In this document: positions 1 to 11,250 of the stretch, piece by piece
Layout of the letters: the number at the start of each line of letters is the position of its first letter
Position numbering within the stretch: position 1 is the first letter of the stretch
NCBI GenBank assembly: GCA_032718475.1
Contig: JAUCBJ010008666.1
Location: forward strand, 62,001-126,000
Reading direction: 5' to 3'
Source of the DNA: Nemertoderma westbladi
Lineage: Eukaryota > Xenacoelomorpha > Nemertodermatida > Nemertodermatidae
DNA: 64,000 bases
Position numbers and translations under genes: made by a program
The notes under the pieces: generated by a model
Told to the model about the DNA's origin: nothing
The model's input: only the letters and a program-made list of their open reading frames with translations
Databases searched by the model: none

Positions 1-2468
1 TCTTTAATCCGGCTTTATTCCTCTGCGAACCATCGCTTCCATGGGAGCCCCTCGATTTACTCCCACTCGACTCCCTTCTCCTCCCCCCTACGTCAGACCT
101 TTTCCTTCGCACTTCCCCGCTCTGCCTAGACTGGCCGCTCGAATGCCCCGACTCCACCTTGGTTTTGACGCCGCCCGACTTCCGCTTTCCTCGCAAACTA
201 GTTTCTGATTGGTCAGAATGACCTTTCAGGCTACTGCGTGGTTTTGATGGGTCGGATCGATGGCCACCGTCTCCGTTCGGGGTTCTCGAATATGCGTCAT
301 AAACACCACCTAGAGATGACAACGTAATCGCTATATAAATAAACTATCTATATATATAAATTACCGGTGGATAATGAGCAGGTTGCCATAAATTAACAAT
401 GTGAAATATATATATGAATATGATTAATAATTAGGGACAATGGACATAGAGCTAAACTCACGTTTTGAATTATCAGCAAAAAACGTCTCGACTTTATCCA
501 AATCCTGAGTTTGCGGGGGTTCAGGCGCAACAGATAGTGTTCCGAGCATTGTGAATAACTGTATTAACCTACTGTATTAACCCTAACCCCTATTGAATAA
601 CTGTATTGGCAATTGTAATTAATATTGAATACCGGTACTTCATTACATTTTACATTACTAAACTATAACTGTATAATATATAATAAGTATAATACCGGTA
701 AGTGCTGATAATAAGTGCTTATTAGGCCTATTCTATAATAATAAGTGCTGATCAGACTGAAGAGAGTCAGCGAATCAGGCCTACGTCGATATGAATCAGT
801 AGACTCGGCTTACATAAATTAACATTAGCCAGAATAAGCACATTTTCGATATTATTTCGTACTAAAAGTTGGTAAAATAATAAAATAAGTTTGTGTGGAG
901 TCTGGAGTGTCTCTTAGTTTTGTTGGGTGTGCTTCTGTCCTTAAATTACCTGGCTACTACACTGCCGTACTGGTACCTACGTTGATAGTTACTGCTGTAC
1001 TCTACAGCAGTACAGTGTACGTACACCGTACTGTCAACAGTTTAGGCCTACAGCAGTATCACAATTGTAACTGATTTTAACATCAGCTGATAGAAGCCAG
1101 TGTTTAAAAGGTTGCCTAGCAACCATCCAAGATCACAGGCCTGTTTATGACGTTTCCGCTTGCCCATAACCAAGGCCTACTAGAAAACAGGCCGTGCAGC
1201 CGACTGCTAGGCCCTAAAACTTATCATAATAAATGGGACTTCCTATAATAAATGTATACTAAAACTTATGGGCCGACTTCTTTTAACAATGCTGCAATGC
1301 AGGTGCTACAGTGTAAAGGAATATAGATTACTCATAATGGCCATTCTTTCACATTCACTATATTTGGCAATTTGGGGCAATAGATTATGAAGAATCTTTT
1401 TCTGGCAGTAATTTTGTGATCAAAAAATGATATCTACAGTACTCAATAAGGCCAACTATACATATGACAATGACAAGTACGTACCGGTACTTTGGTGTTG
1501 GCATTGATTTGTTGTGTTAATTATGTCGTTTTAAGGGGAAAATACATTGTGAGGGTTTATAATTTAACGTACTGTATATTCTAGTTTAAGGCTAATTATG
1601 CACTAGCAGTAGCCTACCTAGGGCATACAGTACTTTTTTTGGCACCGCTGAAAAATGAGTTGATTAGCGGTGTTTTATCTACACACATGGACGTTTATAC
1701 TGCTTGTACCTTGTCATTTACTTTCCTCGTTTCCCAACAGTTCTCAAAGTTTGTTTCCCTCGGTAATTTTGTAGAACACACGCCCCAACCCCCACTCCCA
1801 CCCCCCCCCCCCCCCCCCCAAAAAAAAACCTTTACTTAATAATATTTTAAAGTACTTTAAATTACTACTTTATATTATTAATAAGTACTTTGTGTTATTA
1901 TTTTATTATTTGTATGATTATTTATTTACGATTGCCGACCCAATATTCCCCAGTATAAAAAACATCAGTGGCCCCGATACGGGCTCTTCATTAATTAAAT
2001 TGAATAAGTAACAATGGTAAAGATTAAAGATAAACCAGCAAATTCAACATGTGACTCCCTGTGTAGAGAAATATACCAGTTTTTAAAGAGTCTTTCTGGG
2101 CTCGGACTCAACCCTGTGACCCCCCTATAGAGAAATATACTGTATATCAGTTTTGATTAGGATACTACAGTATATTATACTATTGTACTTATAAAGCAAT
2201 GCGTCGAAGTTTGCTATTCTCCGTTGCTGCGGACGAGCTGTTTGTGGTGTGGAGAAAAGAGACGCATTTGAGAAATGTGTTTCCAAGGATACGTCTTGTT
2301 TTGTTCGATAAAGTTAGGCCTACTGTAGTAAAGGGTTGAGTGTAGTGCAGGAAATAAGTTGGCTTTGCCCATAACTCTACTCTAAGTATGCAAGACAAAC
2401 GGAAATTAGCACGTTGTGGTGAACAAATTCAGAGCTTTTGTGATTCCATAAAATTGCATGGCATTCGT
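1..2468. other. Non-coding repeat-rich DNA
   Basis: No open frame here resembles a protein. The stretch is AT-rich with many ACCGGT, AGGCCT and ACTGTA words. A run of about 19 C followed by A sits near 1800-1828. It creates a false proline-rich reading frame at 1639-1839. I see no RNA gene or exon that I can support. Confidence 0.6.
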
Positions 2469-2583
2469 ACGGAGCCCGGGAATGGACATGAGAAAAATAT
2501 TTTTCTAACACGAGCCCTCGAGTTACTAACACGAGGGCTCGTGTTCGAAAAATATTTTTCTCATGTCCCTTCCCGGGCTCCGT
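2469..2583. repeat. Near-perfect hairpin palindrome, 52-bp arms
   Basis: Bases 2469-2520 and 2532-2583 are reverse complements with only two mismatches, around an 11-base loop. Each arm contains the smaller palindrome AAAAATATTTTT. Outer ends read ACGGAGCCCGGG and its complement. It is a foldback or miniature inverted-repeat element without coding capacity. The unlike halves of the loop give no hint of function. Confidence 0.85.
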
Positions 2584-2779
2584 AAATTCGTTTATTATCA
2601 AACTTTAACTTTTTTATTTATTTTTTTCGTTTTGTAATTGTTCATCTGTTATAGGCCGAGGCCCTTTGTTGTTATTTGTTGCATCTAGAGCAGAATTTAA
2701 TGGGGATTTCAAATCTGAAAACGGCTTGAAGAGAGATCTCGTTTAGTTCGTCTCGGGTCGTAATGCTGAAAAGTACAGT

Positions 2780-3840
2780 TACGACCCGAGTTTATTTATG
2801 TACCGAGCGACCGCAGCGAGGGAGTTATTTACCGGGATTATTACATAAATAAACAAGGATCTTTAACGCTGAAAAGTGACCTTTGCAAGTAGTGATGTAT
2901 GTAATTTTGTTACATTATGTCAACTTATCGGTGTTCGGTATGTGAAGAAAGGATTTTATGTATGATCATTTTTGAACATGAACACATTAATCATGTACTA
3001 TTTCGAATATAAATGAAAATTATTAACAGGTACCGGTACTACAGTAATACATTTATATCTAATTAAAGTTTATTGTTGTTATCTCCTGCATGGATGTGAT
3101 AAATCTTTGATCCATTGTCGAATGAAGCAAACTGAGTCACCGCCTGTGTCCTTCTAGTTTTACTGAACACTGTCGCCATATTTTCTTTGCTCATTTTCTC
3201 TAAAATGTCTTCTATAGGACGTATGGAATACAGTCTTACACGTTAAACAATTATTTACATACAGTAGCTAGTCCCGTCACTGCAAACTGGACGTACGCAT
3301 TATGCAAACACGTGCTGCTTTATTGAATAAAGAAGCACGCATTTATATAAATGGAAATAATACATTCTGGAATAAGGTAATTGAAGTTGTTTACATGTCA
3401 TTGATTACTTTGCAGCGTTCCGTCCTATAGCCGCAACGCTGCAAAGTAGTTCTTTGCAGCGTTACTAGTAATTCACCAGAACGCTGTTAAGTTGACATAA
3501 TGTAACAAATTGAGTTACAGTAGTATAATGTAATCCAGATTACAAGCTACAGTAAAAACGCCGTTGCGATATGGTTGTTTATTTCATGTTGGCCCTGAAA
3601 AGGGTAAGTACTATAAGGTAGAATGAGGTAGAATGAGCTAGAATGACCTATAATGATCTAGACCCATAGAATGAGCTATTTAATAGTAGAATGAGCTAGA
3701 ATAACCTATTTTGGAACAAGAATGAACTATAATGATTTATTAAATAGAGGAATGGGCTATAATGGATCACTAATAAAAGGAAGAACGACCTAGAAGGGCA
3801 TAGAATGAGCTAGAATGGCCTATAAAATGACAACAAACTG
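2780..3840. repeat. Left arm of composite inverted repeat
   Basis: Two blocks here recur in opposite orientation on the right. Block 2780-2885 (CCGAGTTTATTTATGTACCGAG onward, ending near AACGCTGAAAAGTGACC) matches the complement of about 9005-9090. Block 3593-3840, which begins GGTAAGTACTATAAGGTAG and repeats the word AGAATGAGCTAGAATGACC, matches the complement of about 8560-8718. The order is mirror-symmetric, so the pair frames roughly 4.7 kb of decayed elements. Identity is moderate and spacing differs between arms. No protein is encoded. Confidence 0.6.
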
Positions 3841-4021
3841 TCGAACTCAACCCACTTCAAGTACTGAAGTACAGTATATTATTATTATTATTATTATTAC
3901 CTTTAATCCAGGCCTTAGCCCATAAAAACGAGTAATACAAGCACACAAACCAATCAAGCACAGAGTAAGAGTAGTAGGTTACTGAAATATTACCTAAGAA
4001 AGAATACGTGATATTGAATTA
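3841..4021. other. Non-coding, with ATT microsatellite
   Basis: A short (ATT)n tract lies near 3879-3899. Nothing else is recognisable between the left arm and the LINE remnant. Confidence 0.5.
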
Positions 4022-5858
4022 ATACTACGTACGCGAGATCTCATGTAAAATAGAATTGCAAGTTGTGTCAATTCTACGCAATAAACTTTGTTTGGAACGG
4101 TACCGAATATGGCAAAACATTGGAAGGTTTAACCTTCCGAATTGTAGAGACATACTTGTAGGTTCACCGTCGGTAACCCGCGGAATATTAAACAAAAAAC
4201 GTGCACAATTATTGTAAGCCACCCGAATCTTATTGTAACATATCTGTGAATAGTTATGAGCATTCCACAGACTGTTAGTTACAATATATAGGGGTGCAAT
4301 ATGCCCGAAAAAGAGTTACTTTTACCGGTAAAGGAGCGGTACTGAACTTCCTAACTAAAACATTTGCTCTGGCATACAAGCAATGCATTTGTTTAGTTAT
4401 GTCGTAATCATCGTCAGTAGTAGAGTGAAGAATATGTCCTAAATAGTTAAACTTATCAACAATTGGAATATATATGCACCATATAAACGGATTCTACATA
4501 GCGGAATACCTGAGTGAGATTTCGGCAAAAAATATATACATTTCGTTTTTTTAACATTGTAAAGCATTGAATGACAGTTGGCAAATTTAACAGCGGTGTT
4601 AACTAAATTTTGCAAACCATAAATTGATGTAGATATCAAACAAAGGTCATCTGCATACAGTATGTGATTCACTCGTAAAGAACCCACTTTACAGCCAACA
4701 CCACTGTTGGTTAATAATATACTAAGATCATCTACATATAAATTAAAAAAGTAAGGACTTAATATACCTCCTTGTTTTATTTCTTTAATAGAATAAATAC
4801 ATGTTTCCGTACCTGAATTGGATTTGAATCCAAACTGGTTCGCTGAAGTTTGCAAACGGTCAATACACCGATTTAGAATTATTCTCTCAACAATCTTTCC
4901 TAGAACTGCACCAAAGAAATACCTCTATTGTTGTCCTTATTGGTAATATCCGCAGTTCTATCCTTAATAAGAGGAAGAGCCGTGGAACCAATCATACTTT
5001 GAGGCATATAGCCATGAGACAGCATAGCATTAATTAAAACAGCTAAAGTATTAATTAGGGTCTTGCTACAACCCTCAATAAAATGCTCTGCACATAGCCC
5101 GTCCGGGCCACTGGCTTTACCGGTAGGCAGGCTAAATACAGCATCTACTGTAAGACTTCACGGTCAGATACCATTGGGATATCTACACTTATATTAGCAT
5201 TAATATAATTATTAACGTAATCACGTTCGGAATCATCATTTACACAGTTAAACAGCTGATCAAAATGAACTTTCCACATATTACAAATATTATTTGCACC
5301 AACACAATTATCAACCTTGAGTGGAAAGGGAACTTTATCGGCAGTGTGTGTCCGAATTTGGGTCCAGAAGTCCTTCGTCTGGTCTGATAACATGGCCTTC
5401 GCCATACGTTCATTACGAATATTATTTTCATTGCGCTTACAATGTCTCAAAGCCAGCTTGAACTGCGCTTTGCTTTTTAAGTATTCTTGAAAAATAGGGC
5501 CAGTCCTAGGTGAACCGCATTCACGCCAAAGCTTGAAAGCGTTTCGAGATTGACTGTATTTTTATTTTACCTGGTCGTTCCATCCCGGGATGTGCCGGTT
5601 AGATGAAGACCCGGATGTTGATTTTATAAATTTATTTGATGAAGCTGTTAAGGCCCGAACTAATTTGTCGTATAAGGTGTCAATAGCCTCACGATGATTT
5701 ACACACTTAGAGTCGTCACAGGACAGTAAGTTTTTAGTCAATGACGTCATCAAGCATACGGTGAACACTACTACAGTAGCTATGTAAGTTATTCTTCGTG
5801 GTATGTGACCAGTCAAAATGTTGACAGTGTACTTTTTTATGTAAGTCATTTGCATCAT
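4022..5858 (-). mobile_element. Decayed non-LTR retrotransposon (LINE), RT region
   Basis: Minus-strand fragments in sequence order make one broken non-LTR polymerase. 5858-5562 holds a segment ending HIPGWNDQVK, typical of the linker between endonuclease and RT in CR1/L2/Jockey-like elements. 5450-5145 continues with RHCKRNENNIRNERMA. 4855-4439 holds the RT palm with KQGGILSP and a YADD box (LYADDLCLIS). 4222-4025 holds the C-terminal segment beginning AYNNCARFLFNIPR. Stops and frameshifts separate all four pieces, so it is dead. Clade assignment beyond CR1/L2-like is uncertain. It lies inside the composite inverted repeat. Confidence 0.75.
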
Positions 5859-6195
5859 ATACAGTAACGATTCTAAATTTTATGAGCGTTATCTAGGAGC
5901 ACTACAGCTGACAGGGCATTTCAAATTATCTGTCAAATAGTGGGAAGTTTTTTTGCACAATTTTTTGCTTATAATCATAAACCTGTAAACTGAACTGAAC
6001 AGCCAGTCAAATTAAGCCATTACCGGTATCAAGTTAAATGATCTCGATATTGCACTGTTCTGCTGTTAGCTACCGGTAAGCGGTAACTACTGAACTATAC
6101 TTTCAGTTTTATCAGTTTTCAATGGAAAGCTACCGGTAACAGACTAACAGTACTGCATGAGCAGGCCTACTGCATGTACCTGTGTACTGATGGGG
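5859..6195. other. Non-coding spacer
   Basis: Contains several TACCGGTA words and no credible frame. Confidence 0.5.
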
Positions 6196-6898
6196 GTACT
6201 TTCAGGGTATAACTTTTCGACGTATCCGTATCCGTATGCATTTGCCGTATCCGTATGTACATACGCGTATGTGCGTATGTAATGGATTCCTATGGAGAAT
6301 AATCCGTATGTGATTTTAGAGATTAGGCATTGCGGACCAGTAAGAAGTGCACAGCACACATGCAGACTGAAAACAGGTAGGTCTACTTAAAGCTAAGTGA
6401 TTTAAAGAGTTATCTAGAGTGGATAGGATAGAGATCTTTTTACAAGTGACCCACTGAGAAACAATTACTAAAATTAATTAATTAATATTTCCAGCAATAT
6501 TTCGGCCACAGGCCTTTTACTAGCTGTAGGGTAAATGTTTCAAACATAAATTTTAACGGTACAGCAAAAGCACAAACAGTAAGTACTACTGCTGACACCG
6601 GTACCGGTGAAAGTCTAGACTACATAATTGGGGGGCACTTTACATACTGTATATTAATTATTCCCACTATACTGTAGCACTATGCACTACACTAACCATT
6701 ACTACTCTACTGTACATGGAATGTTATAAATCGCACCAAATATTGTAATTATATTCTATGGTATTATTTGCACCATTATACTGTAGGTTTAATGAAACCG
6801 AACCCTGTGAAGTTAAACGTGGTACAGTATGGCGTGTAGTGCTGTAGGTTCGTAAGATTACTCACCAGCCGGTTTCAAACGAGTCGACATACTGTGTA

Positions 6899-7600
6899 TT
6901 AATAGCAGGTCGTCTTTCTCTTATATTTGATACTGTCTACCCAGTCTTTACAGTGATCTATGAGTTCTATGGTGAATGGATTGTCTCTACTATTTAGTGG
7001 GAGGTCTGCGTGAAATTTGCGATAGTGGTCTTTCATTGCGGATGTAGTTTTGCCGTCAATATTCCTAACTGCATTGCGGTGTCTCGACATGCGTGTGGGA
7101 ATTTGTGTGTAGGTTTCTCCTATATATGATTCTCCACAGAGACTGTATGTTATAGCGTAGACAACGTTCTTGGTGGTGCACTGGGTGGAGCCATGGTTAC
7201 AAGTGTAACAGGGTACCTGGGCAGGTGCGGGACATTTGGTTGGGTTCAACCTGGACCTGGTGACGAGCTGTTGGAGTTTACGACCTGGCGTCGCTACTAT
7301 CCTAGTTATACCTGCAAATGGAGACCTGCGGACTATCGATTGGACCTTCCTTTTGATGTCTTCGTTTATAAACGGGACTACTAATGATATGGATGATGGT
7401 CCTGGTGGGCTTATAATGGCTGTAGGAATATCCGTCTTATTTGATTGGGTAACTACTGTATGGATAAGTCTATCTACCGTGTGTGGGGGATAATCGTTAT
7501 TAAGTAAAACCTGCCACACCTTCTCTACGCCTCTACGCGATTTATTTTTGAACTGTTTTTCTACCAACCTGGCTATAGAATGTTGTTGGTTGCTGCAGTA
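6899..7600 (-). pseudogene. GIY-YIG endonuclease domain, Penelope-like, degenerate
   Basis: The open frame runs about 230 codons on the minus strand. Its earliest in-frame start-like codon is TTG at 7567, and the frame stays open upstream of that without an ATG, so the true N-terminus is missing. Counting from TTG, residues 135-152 hold VVYAIT and SYIGET, the two strands of a GIY-YIG fold. Upstream are C112, C120, C123 and C130, in the position of the cysteine-rich finger found in Penelope-like endonucleases. The following segment keeps an R/H-rich helix (SRHR) but the C-terminus ends early. Known family role: nicking the target DNA for a linked reverse transcriptase. None is linked here, so activity is doubtful. 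Confidence 0.7.
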
Positions 7601-7784
7601 TATGGCACTAACATCGTATAGACTGATAGAAGCAGCAATGAGAATGCTAAGGGAATAAACATTCGCGCAGCCACAGATATTGAAAACTGACGTGTCAGTC
7701 CTGCAGTCTCAGTCTGTGCTTCTTTGTGAATTTATTTACATAATATACCTTTACTTTCGCTGATCCGGGGCCAGTATTTAGTTA

Positions 7785-7915
7785 ACCATATGCAGCCAAG
7801 TGCCAACAAGTCCAACCTAGTGCCAGTTAGTCAAACCACGTGTCAGCGAGTGCAGCCGGGTGCCAGTAATTAATATAAGTCCAACCGGGTGGCCAGGTGT
7901 CAGTTAGTACAACAA
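7785..7915. repeat. Degenerate short tandem repeats
   Basis: Imperfect units around AGTGCCAGYNAGTCCAACC recur about six times with variable spacing. They sit inside the inverted-repeat GIY-YIG element between the ORF and the right arm. No coding content. Confidence 0.5.
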
Positions 7916-8494
7916 AACAAGCGCTGTGGCGCATCCCGGGGCTGAAGGACATCATCTGTCACTCATCCTGGACCTACAATCTGACAATGTTTATTTGCCA
8001 TTAGATAGCGGCAGCTGCACTCTTTAAATCATATCGCTTTTTAGTAAGACTACCTGTCTTCAGTCTGCATGTTGTGCTGTGCACTTCTTACTGGTCCGCA
8101 ATGCCTAATCTTTAAAATCACATACGGATTATTCTCCATAGGAATCCAATACATACGCACATACGCGTATGTGCGTGCATACGGATACGGCAAATGCATA
8201 TGGATACGGATACGGCGAAAAGTTATACCCGTACTTTCAGATTTTTACTTAATAATACTGGTACTAGCATACAGAGGTGCAGCAGCAGTTAGTATCCAGT
8301 ATTAGGCTGTCAGGCCGACAGAAATGACATGCTTAACGCTTAATCAATGTGTCTTACCGAAACCAAAATAATATTGCAAATGTAAACAATTAATTGGTCA
8401 TCCTAGTCTGACTAGCTCATTCTACTTTTTATATTTAAAGATACACCCCCAGCCGGGGTAAAAAATTGTAAAATTTGATTAAATAGTGATTATT

Positions 8495-8497
<3 letters not shown>

Positions 8498-8532
<35 letters not shown>
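8498..8532. repeat. Poly-A tract (35 bp)
   Basis: An uninterrupted A run. It could be a retroelement tail, but the sequence 5' of it shows no recognised element. Confidence 0.8.
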
Positions 8533-8534
<2 letters not shown>

Positions 8535-8753
8535 ATTCTATTCATTCTACTTTTTAGAATTGACCTAGAAGGTTATTTAGCTCATTCTACATAAAAAGTG
8601 GGTCATTCTAGCTCATTCTACTTTTTATACTGTAGGCCTAGGTCATTCTATAGGTCATTATAGATCATTCTAGCTCATTCTAGATCATTCTAGGTAATTC
8701 TACCTTTTAGTACTTACCCCGTTTGGGTTGGTTTAAGAAGATGTACAGTAGTT

Positions 8754-8769
8754 GGCCCTGAAAAGGGCC
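8754..8769 (-). promoter_or_regulatory. Histone-type 3' stem-loop (perfect)
   Basis: Read on the minus strand the 16 bases are GGCCCTTTTCAGGGCC: a six-bp stem with a TTTC loop, identical in form to the SLBP-bound stem-loop of replication-dependent histone mRNAs. It is preceded by CCCAAAT, resembling the CCAAA flank needed for SLBP binding, and followed by AACT. No histone coding sequence lies upstream on that strand, so it is probably a displaced or co-opted copy. Confidence 0.6.
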
Positions 8770-8803
8770 ATTTGGGTTGGTTAGGTCAGGTCGAACTATA
8801 GTT

Positions 8804-8819
8804 GGCCCTGAAAAGGGTC
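8804..8819 (-). promoter_or_regulatory. Second histone-type stem-loop (one stem mismatch)
   Basis: The minus-strand sequence is GACCCTTTTCAGGGCC with CCCAAAC before it, in a 50-bp direct repeat of the perfect copy at 8754. One stem pair is lost. A third, weaker version is at 3591-3606. Confidence 0.5.
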
Positions 8820-9115
8820 GTTTGGGTTGGTTAGGTCAGGTCGTAAAGACATTCAGCAAGAGTAGTAATGTTTGAAAAGAGCAAGGAGATTCGAGTAAGT
8901 TCGGTCGCGATTTAAATGTCTCAAACTACGTTCCAGCACCAGCACATGCACTTTGTTTGTGCCTATAAGAACCGGAGCATCGCCAAACAAGGCGCAACCT
9001 CAAGCACGGTCACTTTTCAGCGTTAAAGACCCTTGTTTATTTATGTAAACCTCCCTCGCTGCGCTCGGTCGGTACATAAATAAACTCGGGTCATATTGTC
9101 ATAACGCTGCAAAGT

Positions 9116-9228
9116 GCTACTTTGTACACAATGATGTACATAGTTATTTTTTAATTACTAGTAATTTTAAATTTGAGAAATAACTAGCAATATATTCTAG
9201 AATATTATATTTTTTATTTTATTTATGA
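9116..9228. other. AT-rich spacer
   Basis: No gene or recognised repeat. It separates the composite repeat from the LINE-A 3' end. Confidence 0.5.
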
Positions 9229-9768
9229 TCTACTACTACTACTAGGATCGGCATGCTGCATAGCAGCTGCATTTTTAAGAATACTGTGCCAGCTTGTCGA
9301 TAAAATTGTGCCGCCACAACTCCCTATCACCCATGACATTTGCTAGATCAATGAGACACGTCCAATGTTATATAGTGTTGGGTTGGAGATGTGCGCATTG
9401 TACTTGACACAATGAACCCGGCGTAGCATTCTTGTGAATGTGTCATCCAGAGATTTGGTGTCCTCAGCAGTTAGAGCCCAGCATGGACTCCCATAGTGGA
9501 GTACTGGAACTACTCCTGCTCTAAATAATCTGACCTTAAGTTTCCGATTAATTATCGGTAACTTCCAATCCCTGGAAAGCCTATTCAAGGCTGCCCATGC
9601 CTTTCCCATACGTATTCGAAGGTCCTCACCTGACTTCCGGATCTATGATCCCAGGTAACAGAAGTCGTCCACATGCTCAAGCATACAATCCTTTGAGCTT
9701 ATGCTCATCCGATCAGAGACTTGCTGAGGACTTTCAAAGTTAACTGTCAAAATTTTGGTCTTTCTGGG
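9229..9768 (-). mobile_element. LINE-A fragment, 3' part (interrupted)
   Basis: Minus-strand sequence 9609-9343 encodes the C-terminal region of a non-LTR retrotransposon (GKAWAALNRLSRDWK, then YGSPCWALTAEDTKSL), the same family as the three copies in the satellite at 50.5, 55.2 and 58.8 kb. The minus-strand 3' terminus is GCCGATCC followed by a (TAG)n tail, seen here as CTACTACTACTACTAGG at 9231-9247, so it ends in a microsatellite rather than poly-A. The copy is interrupted at GTTAA (9769-9773) by the BEL/Pao element and resumes at 25036. Confidence 0.85.
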
Positions 9769-9773
9769 GTTAA
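9769..9773. other. Target-site duplication GTTAA (left)
   Basis: Five bases directly outside the left LTR. The same five lie outside the right LTR at 25031-25035. The uninterrupted LINE-A copies in the satellite have a single GTTAA at this position. Confidence 0.92.
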
Positions 9774-11238
9774 TGTTGCCGTTATTCCCGACACCATGGG
9801 GGAAAACGCCGATTATGCTGGAGGCGGAATTTTACAGACCACAGAATCCCGGCCAGTCACCGGATATTGATTGTGGAGAAGGAATGTTCTTAAATGCAAG
9901 ATTGCGGTTGAGAAAAAGCTGCATTGGTTGGATATACGCTTTAATGTAACTTCCCTACAGTTGAACCTTGATTGAGAATAAATTGGGCTTCCCCAAACCA
10001 ATATACACCAAATTATTCACAATAATAATACACGACAATATAAATCCCTACAGTAAATTATTTACCCACTGTTCACTCAGATTTTAGCCTAACTAATGTT
10101 CCCCAGATTTTCCCTCGGTCCTAGTCTTGGTGCCGTAGTGTCGGTGTCGGTCGACCCTGTCGCGTGTCCGTCCCACCCCTCACGAACCCCGAAGGGAACG
10201 ATCATCGAGAACCAGTACGGCTTGGCTAAGGGTCGGTCCAGTCGGTAGACTCTGTCACGTATCCGTACCACCCCTCTCGAACCCCGAAGGGATCGGTCAT
10301 CGAGAACCAGTATGGCTTGGCTAGGAGTCTGTCGTGTCGGTGCACCCGTTCGCGTGTCCGTCCCACCCCTCACGAGCCCCGAAGGGAACGATCATTGAGA
10401 ACCAGTACAGCTTGGCTAGGGGTCCGCCGGTTCATCGCAGAGACCCAACCACCTAGGCTTTCCGTGTCCTTATTCAGGCTCGTAGTTGCTTCGGCGGCCG
10501 AGAAACTGCTCCGAACAGTCGGTAGGCCAGTAGAGTCCAGTCCTCTGTCTTTCGACCCCGTCGCGTGTCCGTCCCACCCCTCACGAACCCCGAAGGGAAC
10601 GATCATCGAGAACCAGTACGGCTTGGCTAAGGGGTCTGTCGTCGGTTCCCGTCGCAAATCCCTGGCACAAGCAGCAGACTTTCCGATATCCTTTTCAGGC
10701 TCGTAATAACTGCTGTTGACCAGAGACCGCTAAGGGCAGTCCTCGTCAAACCCTTCCTCTGTTAGTCGGCCGCCCTTTCGCGTGTCCGTCCCACCCCTCG
10801 CGAACCCCGAAGGGATCGGTCATCGAGAACCAGTACGGCTTGGCTAAGGGGGCTGTCGTTTCCCGTCGCAAATCCCTGACACAAGCAGCAGACTTTCCGA
10901 TGTCCTTTTCAGGCTCGTAATAACTGCTGTTGGCCAGGGACCGCTAAGGGCAGTCCTTGTCCTTTAGACCTAGCGAGTTACCAAATCCATTATCCTAATA
11001 GTACTCAGGCAAACCTGAATACTGCTTAATTTTGCCTCCCACCCCTGGCCCTTATAAACATGAAATGAGTCCCGTACCCTGTAAGTCGCCCCAATATTCG
11101 CCCATAAATCGCCCCCAGTTCATTGAGTGTGCCCAAAACCCATGGTCCCGCACCCAGTAGTGATATCGGAATAATCATTTTAAATAAATACAAAAAAATA
11201 TTCAACTCGCGTTATGAAAAGTTGAAATACCGCGAACA
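9774..11238 (-). repeat. 3' LTR of the BEL/Pao element (1465 bp)
   Basis: Matches 23856-25030 along its length. It is about 290 bp longer because it holds about five copies of an internal GC-rich repeat (core CGTGTCCGTCCCACCCCTC) against about three in the other LTR. The repeat units make long false reading frames on both strands at 10.1-10.7 kb. Ends are TG...CA. Confidence 0.92.
10138..10960. repeat. Tandem repeats within the 3' LTR
   Basis: About five units of 80-110 bp, each holding CGTGTCCGTCCCACCCCTC, CGAACCCCGAAGGGA and GAGAACCAGTACGGCTTGGC. Two are separated by an unrelated 120-bp block containing TTCGGCGGCCGAG. Copy number differs from the partner LTR, showing expansion or loss after insertion or template switching during it. 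Confidence 0.8.
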
Positions 11239-11250
11239 GTCCCCCCCAAT
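11239..11250 (-). promoter_or_regulatory. Polypurine tract
   Basis: The minus strand reads ATTGGGGGGGAC immediately before the 3' LTR. This is the expected plus-strand primer position for an LTR retrotransposon and confirms the LTR inner edge at 11238. Confidence 0.75.

Larger units (their letters stand above)
6196..8243. mobile_element. GIY-YIG element framed by inverted repeats (Penelope-like remnant)
   Basis: Left arm about 6196-6410 and right arm about 8021-8243 are reverse complements over roughly 215 bp with scattered mismatches. Both carry a degenerate CGTATC-type hexamer array near the outer end and an AAGAAGTGCACAGCAC-type core. The only recognisable coding content between them is a minus-strand GIY-YIG endonuclease frame at 6899-7600. 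No RT domain lies inside. The architecture could be a 5'-truncated Penelope-like element whose terminal repeats are inverted, or a distinct GIY-YIG transposon. Confidence 0.6.
8560..9115. repeat. Right arm of composite inverted repeat
   Basis: 8560-8718 is an array of TCATTCTA/TCATTATAG words ending TAGTACTTACCCC, the complement of the left-arm block at 3593-3840. About 9005-9090 is the complement of 2780-2885, including CCTCGCTGCGCTCGGTCGGTAC. Between the two blocks lies a duplicated 50-bp unit at 8751-8850 that carries histone-like stem-loops. No protein is encoded. Confidence 0.6.

Noticed and set aside
1639-1839. Proline-rich 66-codon protein
   Set aside because: The proline run is a poly-C tract; no homology or exon signals.
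8940-9000. Histone gene promoter (CTATAAGAACC) near the stem-loops
   Set aside because: A TATA-like word is present but no histone coding sequence follows on the plus strand.
10089-10706. Open frames of 90-130 codons on both strands in the LTRs (also 24171-24690)
   Set aside because: They come from GC-rich tandem repeats in the LTR, exist on both strands and have no family resemblance.
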